Shown here: positions 1 through 10,734 of the stretch, piece by piece | How positions within the stretch are numbered: the first letter of the stretch is position 1 | How the letters are laid out: every line of letters begins with the position of its first letter | DNA from: Notolepis coatsorum | Lineage: Eukaryota > Chordata > Actinopteri > Aulopiformes > Paralepididae | Assembly (NCBI GenBank): GCA_963971535.1 | Contig: OZ020588.1 | Span: 123,109,943 to 123,173,942 of the forward strand | Direction of reading: 5' to 3' | Length of the DNA: 64,000 bases | Notes under the pieces: model-generated | What the model was told of the DNA's origin: nothing | The model's database searches: none | Seen by the model: only the letters and a program-made list of their open reading frames with translations | Made by a program: the position numbers and the translations under genes

Positions 1-1972
1 TTTTCTATTAAAAAAGAGTTGGAGTTAGGAAGCATCACACCCCTCTTGTCGTTCCCCTGGGCGCCTTGGGGATTCAATGACAGGTCTAAATAGCCTGTTC
101 ATTGATGTGGTTGTGTCCCGACGCACGCATAGTGCTAGCTCGGGGTGTTCTGTTGAAGATAAGGCGAATGACTGGCACGCCTTGGTTGCTTGAGGTTAAA
201 ACAGCGTTTTTATAAAGCAACTGGGATGGAGGTTTTTCCTCTTCCGACGACCTGTGTTGGTTGTCGACGGATTCTCGTTCATATCTGGGGGATGATGATG
301 GAATGGATCTGAACATATGTAGAGGGGTCTCACGCCCTGGGGGTGGGCCACCGGGCGCGGTTCGCACTGAACGTCTGGGTGGTGCCTTCTTTTCATGTTT
401 AAGATCAAAACACATATCTGCCCCTTCTCCTGGAGTAGGCATGTCGGCGTGGTTAGGGCACGGGACTGGTTCTGGTCATGCTGGTCCGGATCAGTTAAAC
501 CTGTTGTCCGCCGGGGATGCAGATCTGCTGTTCTGGTACCCTGAGGGACTTGGGCTTTTTTCAGGGGGAAAAATGCTAGGTCGGTCCGGGTGTCACAGGG
601 TTAAGCGCTATGGAGACCCTGGTTGAGTACATTTTGTACTCTGCACTGTGGTAATGGCTTACGACCATGCCAACCTGTACACGCTCGATCTCGTCAGATC
701 TCGGCCGCTACGCAGGTTGGTCCTGGTTAGTACTTGGTTGGGAGACCGCCTGGGAATACCAAGTACGGTGTGCTTGGGGCTGGTTCTCCGTTCTTTTCGC
801 TCCTCTCTCACGCATGGCGGAGAGGGGCCTGTTGGGGTGGTCTTTGACCTCCTCTGGTGACCCTGTGCTTCCCGTATCGCCGGGCCCGGTCCGAAGTAAT
901 GTTTCGTCGACCCGTAGGCCTGGGATAACCCTTTTTTGAAAACTGAAACACTTGTACTGCGGTGTAGCCAGTGTATACCCGCAGGTGTGTTTTGGAGTTT
1001 TTTCTTGAGGGGTTATAGGAACAACCACCGCATTGGGTAATGCCAAGGTGGTTGATTCCCTGGTGTGTTGGAGCAGTGTCAACTCCCGGGTTACCCGGTT
1101 GAGGGTGCCCCTGCACGTTCATTACGTCTGCCAAGCATGTCAGCCTTCTCTGCCTCAACCCCTCTGGGTGGGTTTTTTTTAAAATGGAGGCTTGGTCATG
1201 CAACAACGCCAGCATACGCCCCTTCCGCCGGGGGGGCTGTTCTCAGCTGACTCCTTTGGCGCCTGTCTCGTCCGCAGTGCTCCAGGCTCGGGTTACAGTC
1301 TGTTGCCTGGTTTTCCCCGGTGCGCTGCCTGCTTCCGTTGGTTAACCTTTTTTGTGTGCTTACGGCCATGCTGACTGCCTGTTCTGCAGGGTCAGTGTGC
1401 CAGGCGGTGTGCTATTGGGGGGAAAGGGCCCCCTCTTGGAGAAGAGGGGCCTTATCCGAATACGCTGGCGATGTGGGGGGCGGTGTCACTGAGTGACCGC
1501 CTGGTGGGGTCTTGATGCCTGGTGTCATTGACCTCTTCGGGCCCCTGTTTTCCAGGGGATCCAGTTCCTTCAGTGGGTCTGGGTCTTCCTTCACGCTCCG
1601 CTGCTACGGCCTTGCCACGGGGTTGGGTTTGCCCTTGACCCCGTGATTCTGGGGGCAGTAACGAGGTTGTTCCCTCCGTTCGTTCCCGGGTGGCATGCGG
1701 GTTGTGCGTGTGTGTAGTCGTGGGGTCAGGCCACGGTCTGCTCACCCTGTGCGTTGAGTTGCTTGAGTGCCTCTTCGCACGGTCTGGTCCGTCGCCCTCC
1801 CGAGAACCTCCAATAGGGGGGGTGCCCTCCATTAGGGGGGGTCGGGGGGGCTTGGTCCTCCCTGATCTGATGGTTGTGGGGGGCCTTCAGCGGGGTGTAT
1901 TTGTCGGCCGATGGCTCTCGCTCGGCCTCCCTTGTGCATGAGTGACGCCGAGCGAGAGCCACTACGATGCAG
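1..1972 (+). repeat. Large G+C-rich non-coding repeat, copy 1 (left edge cut by window)
   Basis: Diverged homologue of 11120-13057 and, reversed, of 46140-47390. Shared landmarks in order: a phrase ending GGGTGGGCCACCGGGCGCGG near 345-360 (also near 11560), GAAAACTGAAACACTTGTAC near 938 (also near 12070), and a run of G-rich blocks to about 1870. Its short open frames are not conserved between the copies, so I read it as non-coding. The right edge is the palindromic module at 1973-2265. The 5S-like segment at 657-775 is present only here. I do not recognise the family. It could be the body of a large non-autonomous DNA transposon. That copies exist is certain; the family and the boundaries are not. 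Confidence 0.7.
657..775 (+). rRNA. 5S rRNA-like sequence (probable pseudogene or 5S-derived retroposon head)
   Basis: 119 bases, the canonical length for 5S rRNA. It starts GCTTACGACCAT and keeps the internal promoter strongly: GATCTCGTC, the intermediate element GGTTAGTACTTGG, and box C GACCGCCTGGGAATACC. I count roughly 18 differences from vertebrate 5S as I remember it, spread over the stem regions. One stem is restored rather than broken: CCAACCTG pairs perfectly with CAGGTTGG. The terminal stem is imperfect. A T4 run about 18 bases downstream could terminate Pol III. The homologous repeat copy at 11120-13057 has unrelated sequence here, so the 5S unit was gained by, or is peculiar to, copy 1. 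A functional variant 5S is less likely than a pseudogene or a SINE3-type head. Confidence 0.8.
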
Positions 1973-2265
1973 AACGTTAGGTTATGACTATAACCAAGTT
2001 CTGTTAGTAGTGGTGACGCTCGGCGTCCGACACCGCTGCAGCCCTTGATCTCGCCTTGTGGTGAAAGCTTGGGAAGGAGGCGAGGGGGTGGCCCCACCCC
2101 TGCTTATATGGGTAAGCTGATAGGGGTGTGGTCAGACAAATATTGGGATATAAAGTTACATTGTGGTATTTTATTCAGTGCACGTGCACGTGCGAGGACA
2201 GTGCATGAGTGACGCCGAGCGTCACCACTACTAACAGAACTTGGTTATAGTCATAACCTAACGTT
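1973..2265. mobile_element. Palindromic terminal module of large repeat, copy 1
   Basis: Perfect 55-bp inverted repeats at 1973-2027 and 2211-2265 enclose 183 bp. The arms contain TTATGACTATAACC and GACGCTCGGCGTC. The right arm runs into TTAA (2264-2267). Related modules with the same plan (TATAACC core, then GACGC..GCGTC or GCGAGCGC) lie at 13090-13332 plus 20770-20806 and at 45856-46139. The layout suggests the end of a TTAA-targeting or palindrome-ended DNA transposon. The superfamily is not assigned. Confidence 0.7.
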
Positions 2266-2375
2266 AATTGCCCCCAAATACGACTTTAAAAATACAGACA
2301 TTTTCAATAATAATATTATATATATACTGTACTGTACTGTACTGTACATAACTGTTACAGTTATGCTCTGGCCGC

Positions 2376-2438
2376 CCAGGCCATTGATTGATTGAAGATT
2401 GTATTAACAGATTGCAGAATGGGTACAATACAGTACAG
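2376..2438 (-). repeat. LINE 3' end, left piece, split by the Gypsy insertion
   Basis: Reads on the minus strand as the terminal bases of a non-LTR element with a short (CAAT)n-like tail. It continues at 7349 after the inserted Gypsy element. The same tail occurs uninterrupted at 29341-29495 (minus) and 57985-58140 (plus). Confidence 0.75.
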
Positions 2439-2662
2439 TGTAGGAATGCGGAACAAACAGACTGCCAGACGGTTGTTTAGATGCAATACACGTAACCTGT
2501 CATGTTTACTTCCTACTTCCTTAATACAAACTAATACGTCATCACGTCAACCCGTGTGACTACATAACGTCAATGCCCTCAAACCACACCCTGTGCATAA
2601 CAATGAACATGGAGGTGACAGAATATGAATGTGAATTATATTGTCCATTATTGTCCCCCACA
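2439..2662 (-). repeat. 3' LTR of the CsRn1-like Gypsy
   Basis: 224 bp, TGTAGG...CCCACA on the plus strand, so it starts TGTGGGGG and ends CCTACA in element orientation. Near-identical to 7121-7344. A G-run (C7 at 2666-2672 on the plus strand) sits next to it as the polypurine tract. Confidence 0.92.
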
Positions 2663-2669
2663 TGCACCC

Positions 2670-3814
2670 CCCCAGAATTCACAAGAACTGGCAGCATGAG
2701 CCGTTGAGGACCCCGTAAAATCCTGCCGAAGCGGCTTCGGGTGTCCAGAGTCTGTGTAGCGACGGGACCAGTTACCACCAGAGGGTGGTCTGAGGACTTA
2801 ACGGCCAGGGGGAAACCCTGCGTCATGGTGGAACCCGTAGACCCCGGAGGGCGGTCTGAGGTTTTGATGGCCGGAGGGCGGCCGCGCCGCGGCGGCTGAG
2901 CTACAGGAACCGGACGGTCCAGGTCCACATGAGCCGGTTTCAGACGGTCCACTGAAATGTGGTCCGGTTTCCCTCCTATTTCGACTACAAATGACTTATA
3001 ATAATATAATAATGCAGGACCTGCTCAGAGGTCTTTAATTGGCATTGGCAATTATCCTCAACACACACACACACACCGGAACACACACGCATGCATTGTC
3101 TGTAGGATCGCTGATGCGATTCATCTCTGCGATTAACCCATCCCGTCGTCCTTCCCCCCCAAGGGCAGCCGGGAGCAGACAGGCATCAACGTGAGCCGCG
3201 CCAGGGTACCAATCCAAGTGCTCCTGTCCGTCTTCGTCAAGGACGCCACAGCGTTAGCGATCTGTTGTTGTGCATGTTTTTCCATTGGGTTTATCTTATC
3301 GGGGGGGAAACCCTTGCGAGCACGGGGAGAACATGCAAACTCCACACAGAAAGGCCTGGGAGATACCCCACCTGGGTACCTGGCATCATGGAAACCTGGT
3401 CCCCAAGCGGGAATCGAACCCTGGACCTTCTTGCTGTGAGGCGACAGTGTTAACCACTACACCACCGTGCCGCTACACTTGTCCCCTGTCTCCAGAACAC
3501 GAAAAGGCCCCTCATATGGTGGCCGTAGTGGCGACCGATTGGCATCATGGCGGACAAAGACGTACTTTGCTGTATGGAGATCCGGTGGAATATAAGCCTG
3601 GGGCACAATGTGCTGTGACGTAGGCACCGGCCTAAATACCTTGGCATTGTCCAGGAAAACAGACCATTGCTGGCCAGCAGACCAAGGCGTTGTGGTTTTG
3701 GGCATGAAATCCCCGGGGACTTGCAATGGCTGCCCATAAACCAGTTCGGCTGAGGAGGACTGAAGATCTTCCTTAGGGGCTGATCGGAGGCCCAGCATGA
3801 CCCACGGAAGTCTG
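2670..3814 (-). pseudogene. Frameshifted, SINE-split C-terminus of the Gypsy Pol
   Basis: After the 3815 frameshift the integrase tail continues (MLGLRSAPKEDLQSSSAELV, then PPYEGPFRVLETGDK) to about 3483. A SINE interrupts it, and it resumes at 2993 with FVVEIGGKPDHIS and DRLKPAHVD, a Gypsy integrase C-terminal motif, followed by a proline-rich tail to about 2670. The reading phase either side of the SINE is compatible with one ancestral frame. Confidence 0.85.
3000..3476 (-). mobile_element. tRNA-derived SINE, V-SINE/DANA-like
   Basis: In minus orientation the head GGCACGGTGGTGTAGTGG holds Pol III box A, and GGTTCGATTCC is box B. This is followed by the V-SINE core (GTGTGGAGTTTGCATGTTC, CTCCCCGTG). 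The tail is A/T-rich and contains a (TG)n tract near 3062-3080. Flanking hexamers ACTTAT (2994-2999) and ACTTGT (3477-3482) look like a slightly mutated target-site duplication. It is inserted into the Gypsy pol C-terminus, so it is younger than that element. Confidence 0.85.
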
Positions 3815-6340
3815 TCAACCCACCCATCGAAGACTGGCCCTGAATGCGGCCTTCATTGACCTATGAAACCTCTCGCACAGTCCATTGGCTTGAGGGTGAT
3901 AAGCCGTTGTACGGTGCAGCTTTACCCCGAGACCCTGGGCCACAGCATTCCAGAGCTCCGATGTAAACTGAGGCCCCCGGTCGGAGGTTATATCCGATGG
4001 AGCACCAAAACGGGCAACCCAGGTGCCGATGAATGCTCGTGCAATGTTGGCAGATGTAGTTGAAGATAGTGGCACGGCCTCTGGCCAACGGGTTGTCCTG
4101 TCAATCATGGTAAGGAGGTGGGTGCAACCGTGTGATGGTGGCAGTGGCCCAACCAAGTCTATGTGCACATGATCAAACCGCCTTTCAGGCACATTGAAAG
4201 GGGTTAGTGGGGCCTTGGTGTGGCGGTATACCTTGGCCCGTTGACACTCTAGACAAGAATTAGCCCAATCCCGAACATCCTTTTTAAGACCGTGCCAGAC
4301 GAACTTGGCTGCCACCAACAGCTGAGATGGTTTCCTGCCCGGGTGAGAAAGGCAGTGAAGGGCGTCGAAAACACGCCTCCTCCAAGCGGCAGGGACAACA
4401 GGGCGAGGCTGCCCAAGTGAGATGTCACACAGGAGCGTAGAACCAGTGTCATTAAAAGAGATGTCCACCAACTGAAGACCTGTATCGGTGGTCCTACATG
4501 CCTGGACGTCCTTGTCGGAAAGCTGATCGGCTGCCATCTGTGCATAATCAATCCCGAGGTGGACCGTACTGATGATAGCACGAGAGAGGCAGTCGGCGAC
4601 AGGGTTGTCCTTCCCGGCCACATGTTGGATGTCTGTTGTAAACTCCGAGATGGAGGACAACTGGCGTTGCTGGCGAGCGGACCATGGCTCTGAGACCTTG
4701 GCCATAGCAAAGGTCAACGGTTTGTGATCGACAAATGCTGTGGATGGTCGGCCCTCCAACAGGAAACGGAAATGCCGTACCGCCAGATAGAGGCTGAGGA
4801 GCTCCCGGTCAAAAGTGCTGTAATTGCGCACACTGGCTCTGAGCTGCCGACTAAAAAAGGCAAGGGGTTGCCAGTGACCATCGACTAGCTGCTCATACAC
4901 TGCCCCAACAGCATAATCCGATGCGTCGGTTGTGAGAGCGATCTGCGCCTCAGGTAATGGGTGCGCCAACATGGCCGCTGTAGCCAGGGCTTGCTTAGTG
5001 TTTTTAAAAGCTCCCTCCATCTCCTCCGTCCAGGTGAGAGTGAGCTTAGCAGGTTTGCCCTTGAGTGCCTCGTAGAGGGGCTGCATGAGCTGGGCTGCGC
5101 CAGGCACAAAGCGATGATACAAATTCACCATACCCAAAAATTCCTGTAGTGCCCGGACGGTGGAGGGCTGCGGAAACTCGCTCACAGCCTGCACTTTCGA
5201 TGGCAGAGGCACTGCCCCATCCTTTGTGATGCGGTGCCCGAGGAAATCAATTATTCGCAGTCCAAACTGGCACTTGGCTGGGTTAAGAATCAAGCCATGC
5301 TGACTCAGGCGCTCAAAAAGTGTGCGGAGGTGAACCATGTGTTCAGCCCTGGAGGAGCTGGCGATGAGGATGTCATCTAAATAAATGAACAGGAAAGGCA
5401 GGTCCCTTAACACACTGTCCATGAGGCGCTGAAATGCTTGGGCAGCGTTCTTGAGCCCAAAAGGCATGCAGAGGAACTCAAAAAGCCCAAAAGGGGTGAT
5501 TACCGCGGTCTTGGAAATGTCCTGTGACTGCACCGGCACCTGGTGATAACCACGAACCAGGTCCACTTTAGAAAATATGACCTTCCCCGCAAGGCGAGAT
5601 GAAAAGTCCTGAATGTGTGGTATAGGATAGCGGTCAGGGGTCGTAGCATCATTCAGGCGGCGATAATCACCACACAGGCGCCAACCTCCGTCGGCCTTTG
5701 GCACCATATGGAGTGGCGAGGCCCAGGGGCTATTGGACCGGCGCACTATGCCGAGGCACTCCATCGCCTCAAACTCCGCTTTCGCAATAGCCAGTTTACC
5801 TGGATCCAGGCACCGTGCACGGGCATGTACTGGCGGGCCTGCAGTCGGTATATAATGTTCCACACCGTGCTTAGCTGTAGCTGCTGAAAAAGTTTGCATG
5901 GTAAGAACTGGGAACTCCGCCAACATACTCGAGAACTCAGAGGCAGTAAGGGTACTGGACAGCCTTGAGGAGCTAGAACCACTGAGTTCACATGGGAATG
6001 AGCTAAAAGTCTCTGCGCTGACCAAGCGCCGGTTTTTAATGTCCACCAGCAGCCCATGGGCACACAAAAAATCTGCACCTAACAATGGGTTAGACACCTC
6101 AGCGGTAACAAACGTCCATGATAAATGTTGTCCCTCCAAACACAATGTCACATGCCGTTCACCATAGGTCCGTATGGGACTGCCGTTGGCCGCCTCTAGT
6201 GGTGAACCCCGTACTCCGGCTTGTATATCCAAAACAGATGCGGGTAAAGCGCTCACAGTGGCCCCAGTGTCGCACAAAAAATGCCGCCCAGAAAGTGTGT
6301 CTCTAATAAATAATAAACTGCCTTCATGGCCAACACTCAT
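3815..6340 (-). CDS. pol: Pol (protease-RT-RNase H-integrase) of the CsRn1-like Gypsy, 3' frameshifted
   Basis: 841 codons. Aspartic protease DTGA at residues 24-27; reverse transcriptase with YLDD at 320-323; RNase H with catalytic D in TTDASDY near 472; integrase HHCC zinc region near 662-699 (CLECQR at its end) and catalytic D728, D787 (TSDRGPQF) and E823 (LCERF). All catalytic residues are visible. The frame stops just after the integrase core (RWVG). The integrase C-terminus continues in another frame from 3814 downward, so a single indel truncates it. Polyprotein order and size fit a Gypsy pol. It would copy element RNA and integrate the product, but this copy lacks a continuous C-terminus. 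Confidence 0.9.
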   Translation of the reverse strand: MSVGHEGSLLFIRDTLSGRHFLCDTGATVSALPASVLDIQAGVRGSPLEAANGSPIRTYGERHVTLCLEGQHLSWTFVTAEVSNPLLGADFLCAHGLLVDIKNRRLVSAETFSSFPCELSGSSSSRLSSTLTASEFSSMLAEFPVLTMQTFSAATAKHGVEHYIPTAGPPVHARARCLDPGKLAIAKAEFEAMECLGIVRRSNSPWASPLHMVPKADGGWRLCGDYRRLNDATTPDRYPIPHIQDFSSRLAGKVIFSKVDLVRGYHQVPVQSQDISKTAVITPFGLFEFLCMPFGLKNAAQAFQRLMDSVLRDLPFLFIYLDDILIASSSRAEHMVHLRTLFERLSQHGLILNPAKCQFGLRIIDFLGHRITKDGAVPLPSKVQAVSEFPQPSTVRALQEFLGMVNLYHRFVPGAAQLMQPLYEALKGKPAKLTLTWTEEMEGAFKNTKQALATAAMLAHPLPEAQIALTTDASDYAVGAVYEQLVDGHWQPLAFFSRQLRASVRNYSTFDRELLSLYLAVRHFRFLLEGRPSTAFVDHKPLTFAMAKVSEPWSARQQRQLSSISEFTTDIQHVAGKDNPVADCLSRAIISTVHLGIDYAQMAADQLSDKDVQACRTTDTGLQLVDISFNDTGSTLLCDISLGQPRPVVPAAWRRRVFDALHCLSHPGRKPSQLLVAAKFVWHGLKKDVRDWANSCLECQRAKVYRHTKAPLTPFNVPERRFDHVHIDLVGPLPPSHGCTHLLTMIDRTTRWPEAVPLSSTTSANIARAFIGTWVARFGAPSDITSDRGPQFTSELWNAVAQGLGVKLHRTTAYHPQANGLCERFHRSMKAAFRASLRWVG

Positions 6341-6345
6341 GGCAG

Positions 6346-7053
6346 CTAGCGGGTGCTGGCCCTCTCGTTTCCCGACCCCTTGGCATGGGGGTAGTTACAT
6401 GGGGGTAGGCATTTTCTAGCCTTAGAGCCAAACTGTGCATGGTAGAAACACATACCTGTGGGCTTTTGTCTCTGGGCCGGGGCGGGGGCTCTGGACAGGG
6501 CAGCAGCAACAGCAGGGGGCGGAGAATCATCCACCTGGTACACAATATTGTTAGCCACCTGACACTGTTGTGTAGCAGAGAAAAACCTATCAGCCTCTTT
6601 AGCCAATGCCCGATAGTCTATAATGGGAGAGTTAGCCAAAGCCGACCGCACTTGCCATGGTAGCTGCTGCAGAAATAGCTCCTTAAAGATAAAACAAGGC
6701 TTGTGGTTGCCTGGTAGTAAAGCCAACATTCGATCCATTAGCTCCGATGGCTTAGCATCGCCCAAGCCCGGCAAAGACAGTAGCTGACGTGCACACTCAG
6801 ACTCTGTTTGACCAAAAGTTTCCAGCAGTACGTCTTTCAGTGTGTCGTACTTACTATCCTCCGGAGGATTCCCGAGCAGATGTGCTACTCTGGATGCGGT
6901 AGCCCCGCCGAGCGCCGATACCACGTAATAATACTTTGTATCATCCTCTGTTATCCTCCGTATAGCGAACTGCGCCTCCGTTTGCGCGAACCAAACAGCA
7001 GCCTGCTGCTCCCAGAACTCCGGTAGCTTCACTGCTACAGCGTTCACAGACAT
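6346..7053 (-). CDS. gag: Gag of the CsRn1-like Gypsy
   Basis: 235 codons beginning [14 protein letters not shown]. The first 170 residues are a capsid-type helical domain with [20 protein letters not shown] and a leucine/proline-rich stretch ([13 protein letters not shown]) typical of this Gypsy lineage. A C-terminal C-H-C-C motif ([14 protein letters not shown] around residue 201, then PPC) replaces the usual CCHC knuckle. The start codon lies about 50 bases inside the primer site, which supports it. The stop falls six bases before the pol frame opens. Gag would package the element RNA in cytoplasmic particles. The frame is intact. Confidence 0.88.
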   Translation of the reverse strand: MSVNAVAVKLPEFWEQQAAVWFAQTEAQFAIRRITEDDTKYYYVVSALGGATASRVAHLLGNPPEDSKYDTLKDVLLETFGQTESECARQLLSLPGLGDAKPSELMDRMLALLPGNHKPCFIFKELFLQQLPWQVRSALANSPIIDYRALAKEADRFFSATQQCQVANNIVYQVDDSPPPAVAAALSRAPAPAQRQKPTGMCFYHAQFGSKARKCLPPCNYPHAKGSGNERASTR

Positions 7054-7104
7054 GTTTGCTTGTTAAAAAAATGTAATCCAGTCTTTGGAAGCGTCCAAAA
7101 ACGA

Positions 7105-7119
7105 ACGTCAGGGTCACCA
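7105..7119 (-). promoter_or_regulatory. Primer-binding site, tRNA-Trp type
   Basis: On the minus strand TGGTGACCCTGACGT lies one base inside the 5' LTR. Its complement matches the 3' end of vertebrate tRNA-Trp as I remember it, with one mismatch. Confidence 0.75.
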
Positions 7120-7120
7120 C

Positions 7121-7344
7121 TGTAGGAATGCGGAACAAACAGACTGCCAGACGGTTGTTTAGATGCAATACACGTAACGTGTCATGTTTACTTCCTACTT
7201 CCTTAATACAAACTAATACGTCATCACGTCAACCCGTGTGACTACATAACGTCAATGCCCTCTAACCACACCCTGTGCATAACAATGAACATGGAGGTGA
7301 CAGAATATGAATGTGAATTCTATTGTCCATTATTGTCCCCCACA
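7121..7344 (-). repeat. 5' LTR of the CsRn1-like Gypsy
   Basis: 224 bp partner of 2439-2662, differing at only a few bases (for example AACGTG against AACCTG near 7180). In element orientation it precedes the primer site and gag. The flanking ACAG at 7345-7348 matches 2435-2438. Confidence 0.92.
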
Positions 7345-7348
7345 ACAG

Positions 7349-7460
7349 CTCAATACACACACTTGTTAAGGGGATGCAGACCAGAGAAAGACTTTCGTCT
7401 TGTTTACATCAGGGTCCCCCATTTCCAATTCATAATGACATTTATGACATACACAACATA
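7349..7460 (-). repeat. LINE 3' end, right piece
   Basis: Continuation of 2376-2438 beyond the Gypsy. It matches 29395-29495 and, reversed, 57985-58070 and 44150-44217 (landmark GGGGATGCAGACCAGAGAAA). Non-coding 3' region of a jockey-superfamily LINE. Confidence 0.8.
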
Positions 7461-8118
7461 CAGATATATATCATGACATGAGATCATCAGCAGGCTATAT
7501 ATGCGGAGATATTCAGACTCTAGATCTATTTGCAGAACCAGATGAGATGAGGCAACCTGTGCGATTGGCTCTTGACAACGCACAGTCGTTCAGTATATTG
7601 ACAAAGCCTACAGTACTTTGCTGGAACGCACTGCAGGAGGTGGCCAGAAGCGCGCAACTAGCCAACTACTATTATATTACTACTATATTAATACAGTCTA
7701 TTCCATTATATAGCTATAGGTGCTGTATGATGACAATACATTTGATTCCTATCTCATTTTTATCCATCGCAAAGCGCTCCAGCGCTTGAATACGGCCGGG
7801 GGATCCGCTCTATACAATGCAGACCCACGGCTCTCGTATTATAATGAGCCCGCGAGGCGTGTCTCTGTATGCAAATGACAGTTTAGAATGAGTGGAATTC
7901 ACCATTCAAAAAAGCTGGGTAAGAACAGATTTCGACTTTAAGAACAGCTTGATGAATGTGGCGGTGGCTTTTCTTATTGTTCTCTTAACAGACAGGTAAG
8001 CAAGAATATAAGAAAAATAATAAGAGAGTATTGTTGAATGAGGCCCATTGACTCTTTCAGAGTTATTACAACAACAGTTTGAGTAAATGCTGACAGTGTT
8101 GGTGAAATATTTCATAGT
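7461..8118. other. No recognisable feature
   Basis: A+T-rich DNA with short open frames only. I see no convincing exon, RNA gene or terminal repeat. Confidence 0.5.
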
Positions 8119-8310
8119 TATATATCGTATAGCTCCGCTCTGCATCTACTGTAATACTCTTCCATATCAGTATTAGCACTGAATACATTTTCATATGCAC
8201 CTTTACACACCTCATCTGCCTGGCCACACCCCCATCCGCTCCTCTACATAAGCAGGGGTGTGGCCATACTAACAGCTCCTTCCTTGTTTTCACCACGGCA
8301 AGTGTCTGTA
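8119..8310 (+). repeat. Left terminal segment of large repeat, copy 2
   Basis: This segment (GCTCCGCTCTGC at its outer edge, ACATAAGCAGGGGTGTGGCC inside) is the reverse complement of 13058-13095 and 13182-13330, and is close to 45955-46050. It therefore forms long inverted repeats about 5 kb apart around 8310-13058, as expected for the ends of one DNA transposon or a composite. Confidence 0.65.
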
Positions 8311-10305
8311 TACACCACTTTAAGATTAGTGAAATGTTGAAGAGGAGCTACGATGAAGGAGCTGCGTTGACATTATATCTTTATTTTCTCTCTCACTATT
8401 TTCGAGGAAATACAGCGATAATGTCTTCGCCACCGGGGTGTCTAGAAGATGATGATCATTCTGACCTCCACCGGCATTTTCGTATTAGGGGCTCGCATCG
8501 CTGGCCTAATCCCCACCGGCATTCCTCCAGCTGCAGTTGGACAGGTATTACCTCCGCTCTGCAGTTGGACTTTGCTTGAGAGGCGCTCGGCTGTTGTGAG
8601 GGTTAGCTGCCTCTCCGGGTGGGTGATGGGTTTGATATGCGAGCGCCAGTTGTGTTGCTATGGGGGGAATGGCTACACGACTTACGAAAGCCGGCTCCAG
8701 GCTGGTACCCTTTTTTGCTGCCTCTTAGCGGCGTGGAGAGGGTTCTGGTTTGACGCCCACGTTACATGAGCTCCTCATCGGGAGCTCTATTGCCTGGGAC
8801 CGTATCCGAATCTGCGGTTCAATCCCCCGGATCTCTGGACAAACGGATACTCTCTGTCACCGTGCAAGGCCCCACCTTTCAAGATGAAAGTTACCCGGCA
8901 CGAAGGAAGTGGGTTTGGTGTTTCGTTATAAGAATTCCTCCACGCTCAAGTCGGCTGCAGCCCATGAGGGAATTGTGCCGGCACCGCTGTGTCTGTTAAT
9001 CACCGTACTGACTGTGTTGACTTCTTTCCCTCTTCTCTCTTCGGATGAGGAGAGGGACAGACGGCGGCTGTCTGAAGTGTTGGCCTATATTGTGTTCTCT
9101 CGTTGTACAGTTTCGGTGATAGCTGCTTAGCTTGCGTCCTAGCTGGGTTGAGCTACCAGTTAGCCAGTTAGCTGTTAGCTACGACGCTAGCTCTGTACGC
9201 TCGCTCGGCTGGGAACGTTAGCCTGATGGTACCAGTTAGCCTGGAGTTAGCTGTTAGCTTATGCTACACCGTTGAACATTAGCCGTGAGAATAGCAGGCC
9301 ATAGCACTCTGACTACGACATCATCTTTGACAGAGGATGTAGTCGGCCCTGCACCATGATCGGCTGTTTTCCCCCGGTTTTCCCCTGGGCCCCCCCCTCC
9401 CCTCAAACATGATTTTGTTTACAATAATATTGTTTCACTATGTTTGTGGGGATAAGGTGTAACCCCTCAGCTTCTGCTGGGGTTGTGCTCCTGCTTAGAG
9501 AGGCAATTTTTTTCTGAAGATTGTTTGGTCGCTGTCATGTGGACTTAGCAAGGCCTGTGGCCAGTACTTAATCGAGGACTTGTGTCTTCTCTCGTTATGA
9601 ATAACGGCGTTCCTCTTACGGTAGTGAGAGTGTACTTTTGCCTTTTTTGTTGTGATGGAGGGTTGTGTGTGTCGTTAAGATCCACAACTGGGTTAGGTGT
9701 TGGCCTACAGAAGTTACATGTGTAAGCTCTTGTACCAGGGCCCTTAAAACCCTTAGGAGTCTGAGCTCAAGAGCTCCTCCTCCTCAGAATTTTCCCTTTT
9801 CTTTTCTATTTTTACAGATTTCTGAAAAGCGCGACTTCCTGAGCATTTCTGAGACATTCTACATCCTTTTGTTCTCCTCCCACGGGTGCAAAAAGCCCCT
9901 TCGACTCGAAAGAGTTAAAGGGGCCCTCTCTTGGTCTGTGTTTTTCTTCCTTTAGGGAAAGGTGTAAAAATGCAGGTGGCAGGTTCGCACATGAGTCTAT
10001 GTGAAGCTGTTAACGCTTCATGTAGCACGCTATGACTGGTGTCATGGCTCTGCTTTGTCATTGCATTGTATCAGGGGTGAGGGGTCATGAGGGGGTGAAC
10101 TGGTAAAACCTCCCTCCCCTTTTTCTGATTGGTCAGTGGGTTGGGCCTCCTGTCCTTCAGGCTTCCTGTCACGTTGCTGGATCAGCGCGTCACAGGGTAG
10201 GGAGGGGGGGGGGGGTTTCCTGGTCCCACGCCATATTGGGTGGTGGGCCACGGAATTCCCCCCGCCATAGAGTACGTCACTGGGCGCGTTTCTATTGGTT
10301 GTGAG
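8311..10305. other. Non-coding interior of the copy 2 element
   Basis: Open frames are short and unconserved. 9115-9270 is dense in GTTAGC/GCTAGC words, a composition common in teleost intergenic DNA. A box-B-like GGTTCAATCCC near 8818 has no convincing tRNA fold around it. No gene is called. Confidence 0.5.
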
Positions 10306-10670
10306 TAGGGATGTCCGATATTATCGGCCTACCGATATTGGCATTAAAATGTGATATGGGAAAATATCGGTATTGGTTTTCAATTTATTTATTTATTTTT
10401 TTTACATTTCTATAACCTTTATTTACACAGGCAAGCAAGTAAGAACAAATTCTGATTTTATTTATTGTCAAAAGTATGCATAATGTTATGTTAATTCCAC
10501 AACAAGACATATGTAATGTTAATTACCTGAAATTATTCAGTTTTTTGGGGGGGGGAAACCCTGCATATATCGGTATCGGTTGATATCGGTTGATATCGGT
10601 ATCGGAAATTAAGAGTTGGACAATATCGGTATATCGGTATTGGTAAAAAAGCCAATATCGAGCATCCCTA
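10306..10670. mobile_element. hAT MITE (365 bp)
   Basis: Termini TAGGGATGTCCGAT and CATCCCTA are inverted. The interior is rich in ATCGGTAT words. The 8-bp target-site duplication GTTGTGAG (10298-10305 and 10671-10678) is perfect, as expected for hAT. No transposase is encoded. Confidence 0.93.
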
Positions 10671-10734
10671 GTTGTGAGACTTTCATGAGTTATTTCCAGG
10701 CTCCAGGAAACAGGAAACTGTTACAGGGAGTTTC

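Larger units (their letters stand above)
2439..7344 (-). mobile_element. Gypsy LTR retrotransposon, CsRn1/Kabuki-like
   Basis: A 4.9-kb element on the minus strand with two 224-bp LTRs, gag, pol and a 4-bp target-site duplication ACAG (2435-2438 and 7345-7348). The primer site matches tRNA-Trp with one mismatch. As I recall, tRNA-Trp priming and 4-bp duplications are typical of the CsRn1 lineage, which also fits the atypical C-H-C-C finger in Gag. It is inserted in a LINE 3' end whose intact counterpart is at 29341-29495. Pol carries one frameshift near 3815 and a SINE insertion at 3000-3476, so this copy cannot move by itself. The near-identical LTRs imply a fairly recent insertion. Clade assignment is inference. 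Confidence 0.9.

Noticed and set aside
261..626. 121-codon open frame on the plus strand, and similar frames across 1-2100
   Set aside because: Not conserved in the homologous repeat copies at 11120-13057 or 46140-47390. G+C-rich DNA gives such frames by chance.
8790..8850. Possible tRNA around GGTTCAATCCC
   Set aside because: Box B is present, but no box A at the right spacing and no acceptor stem could be paired.
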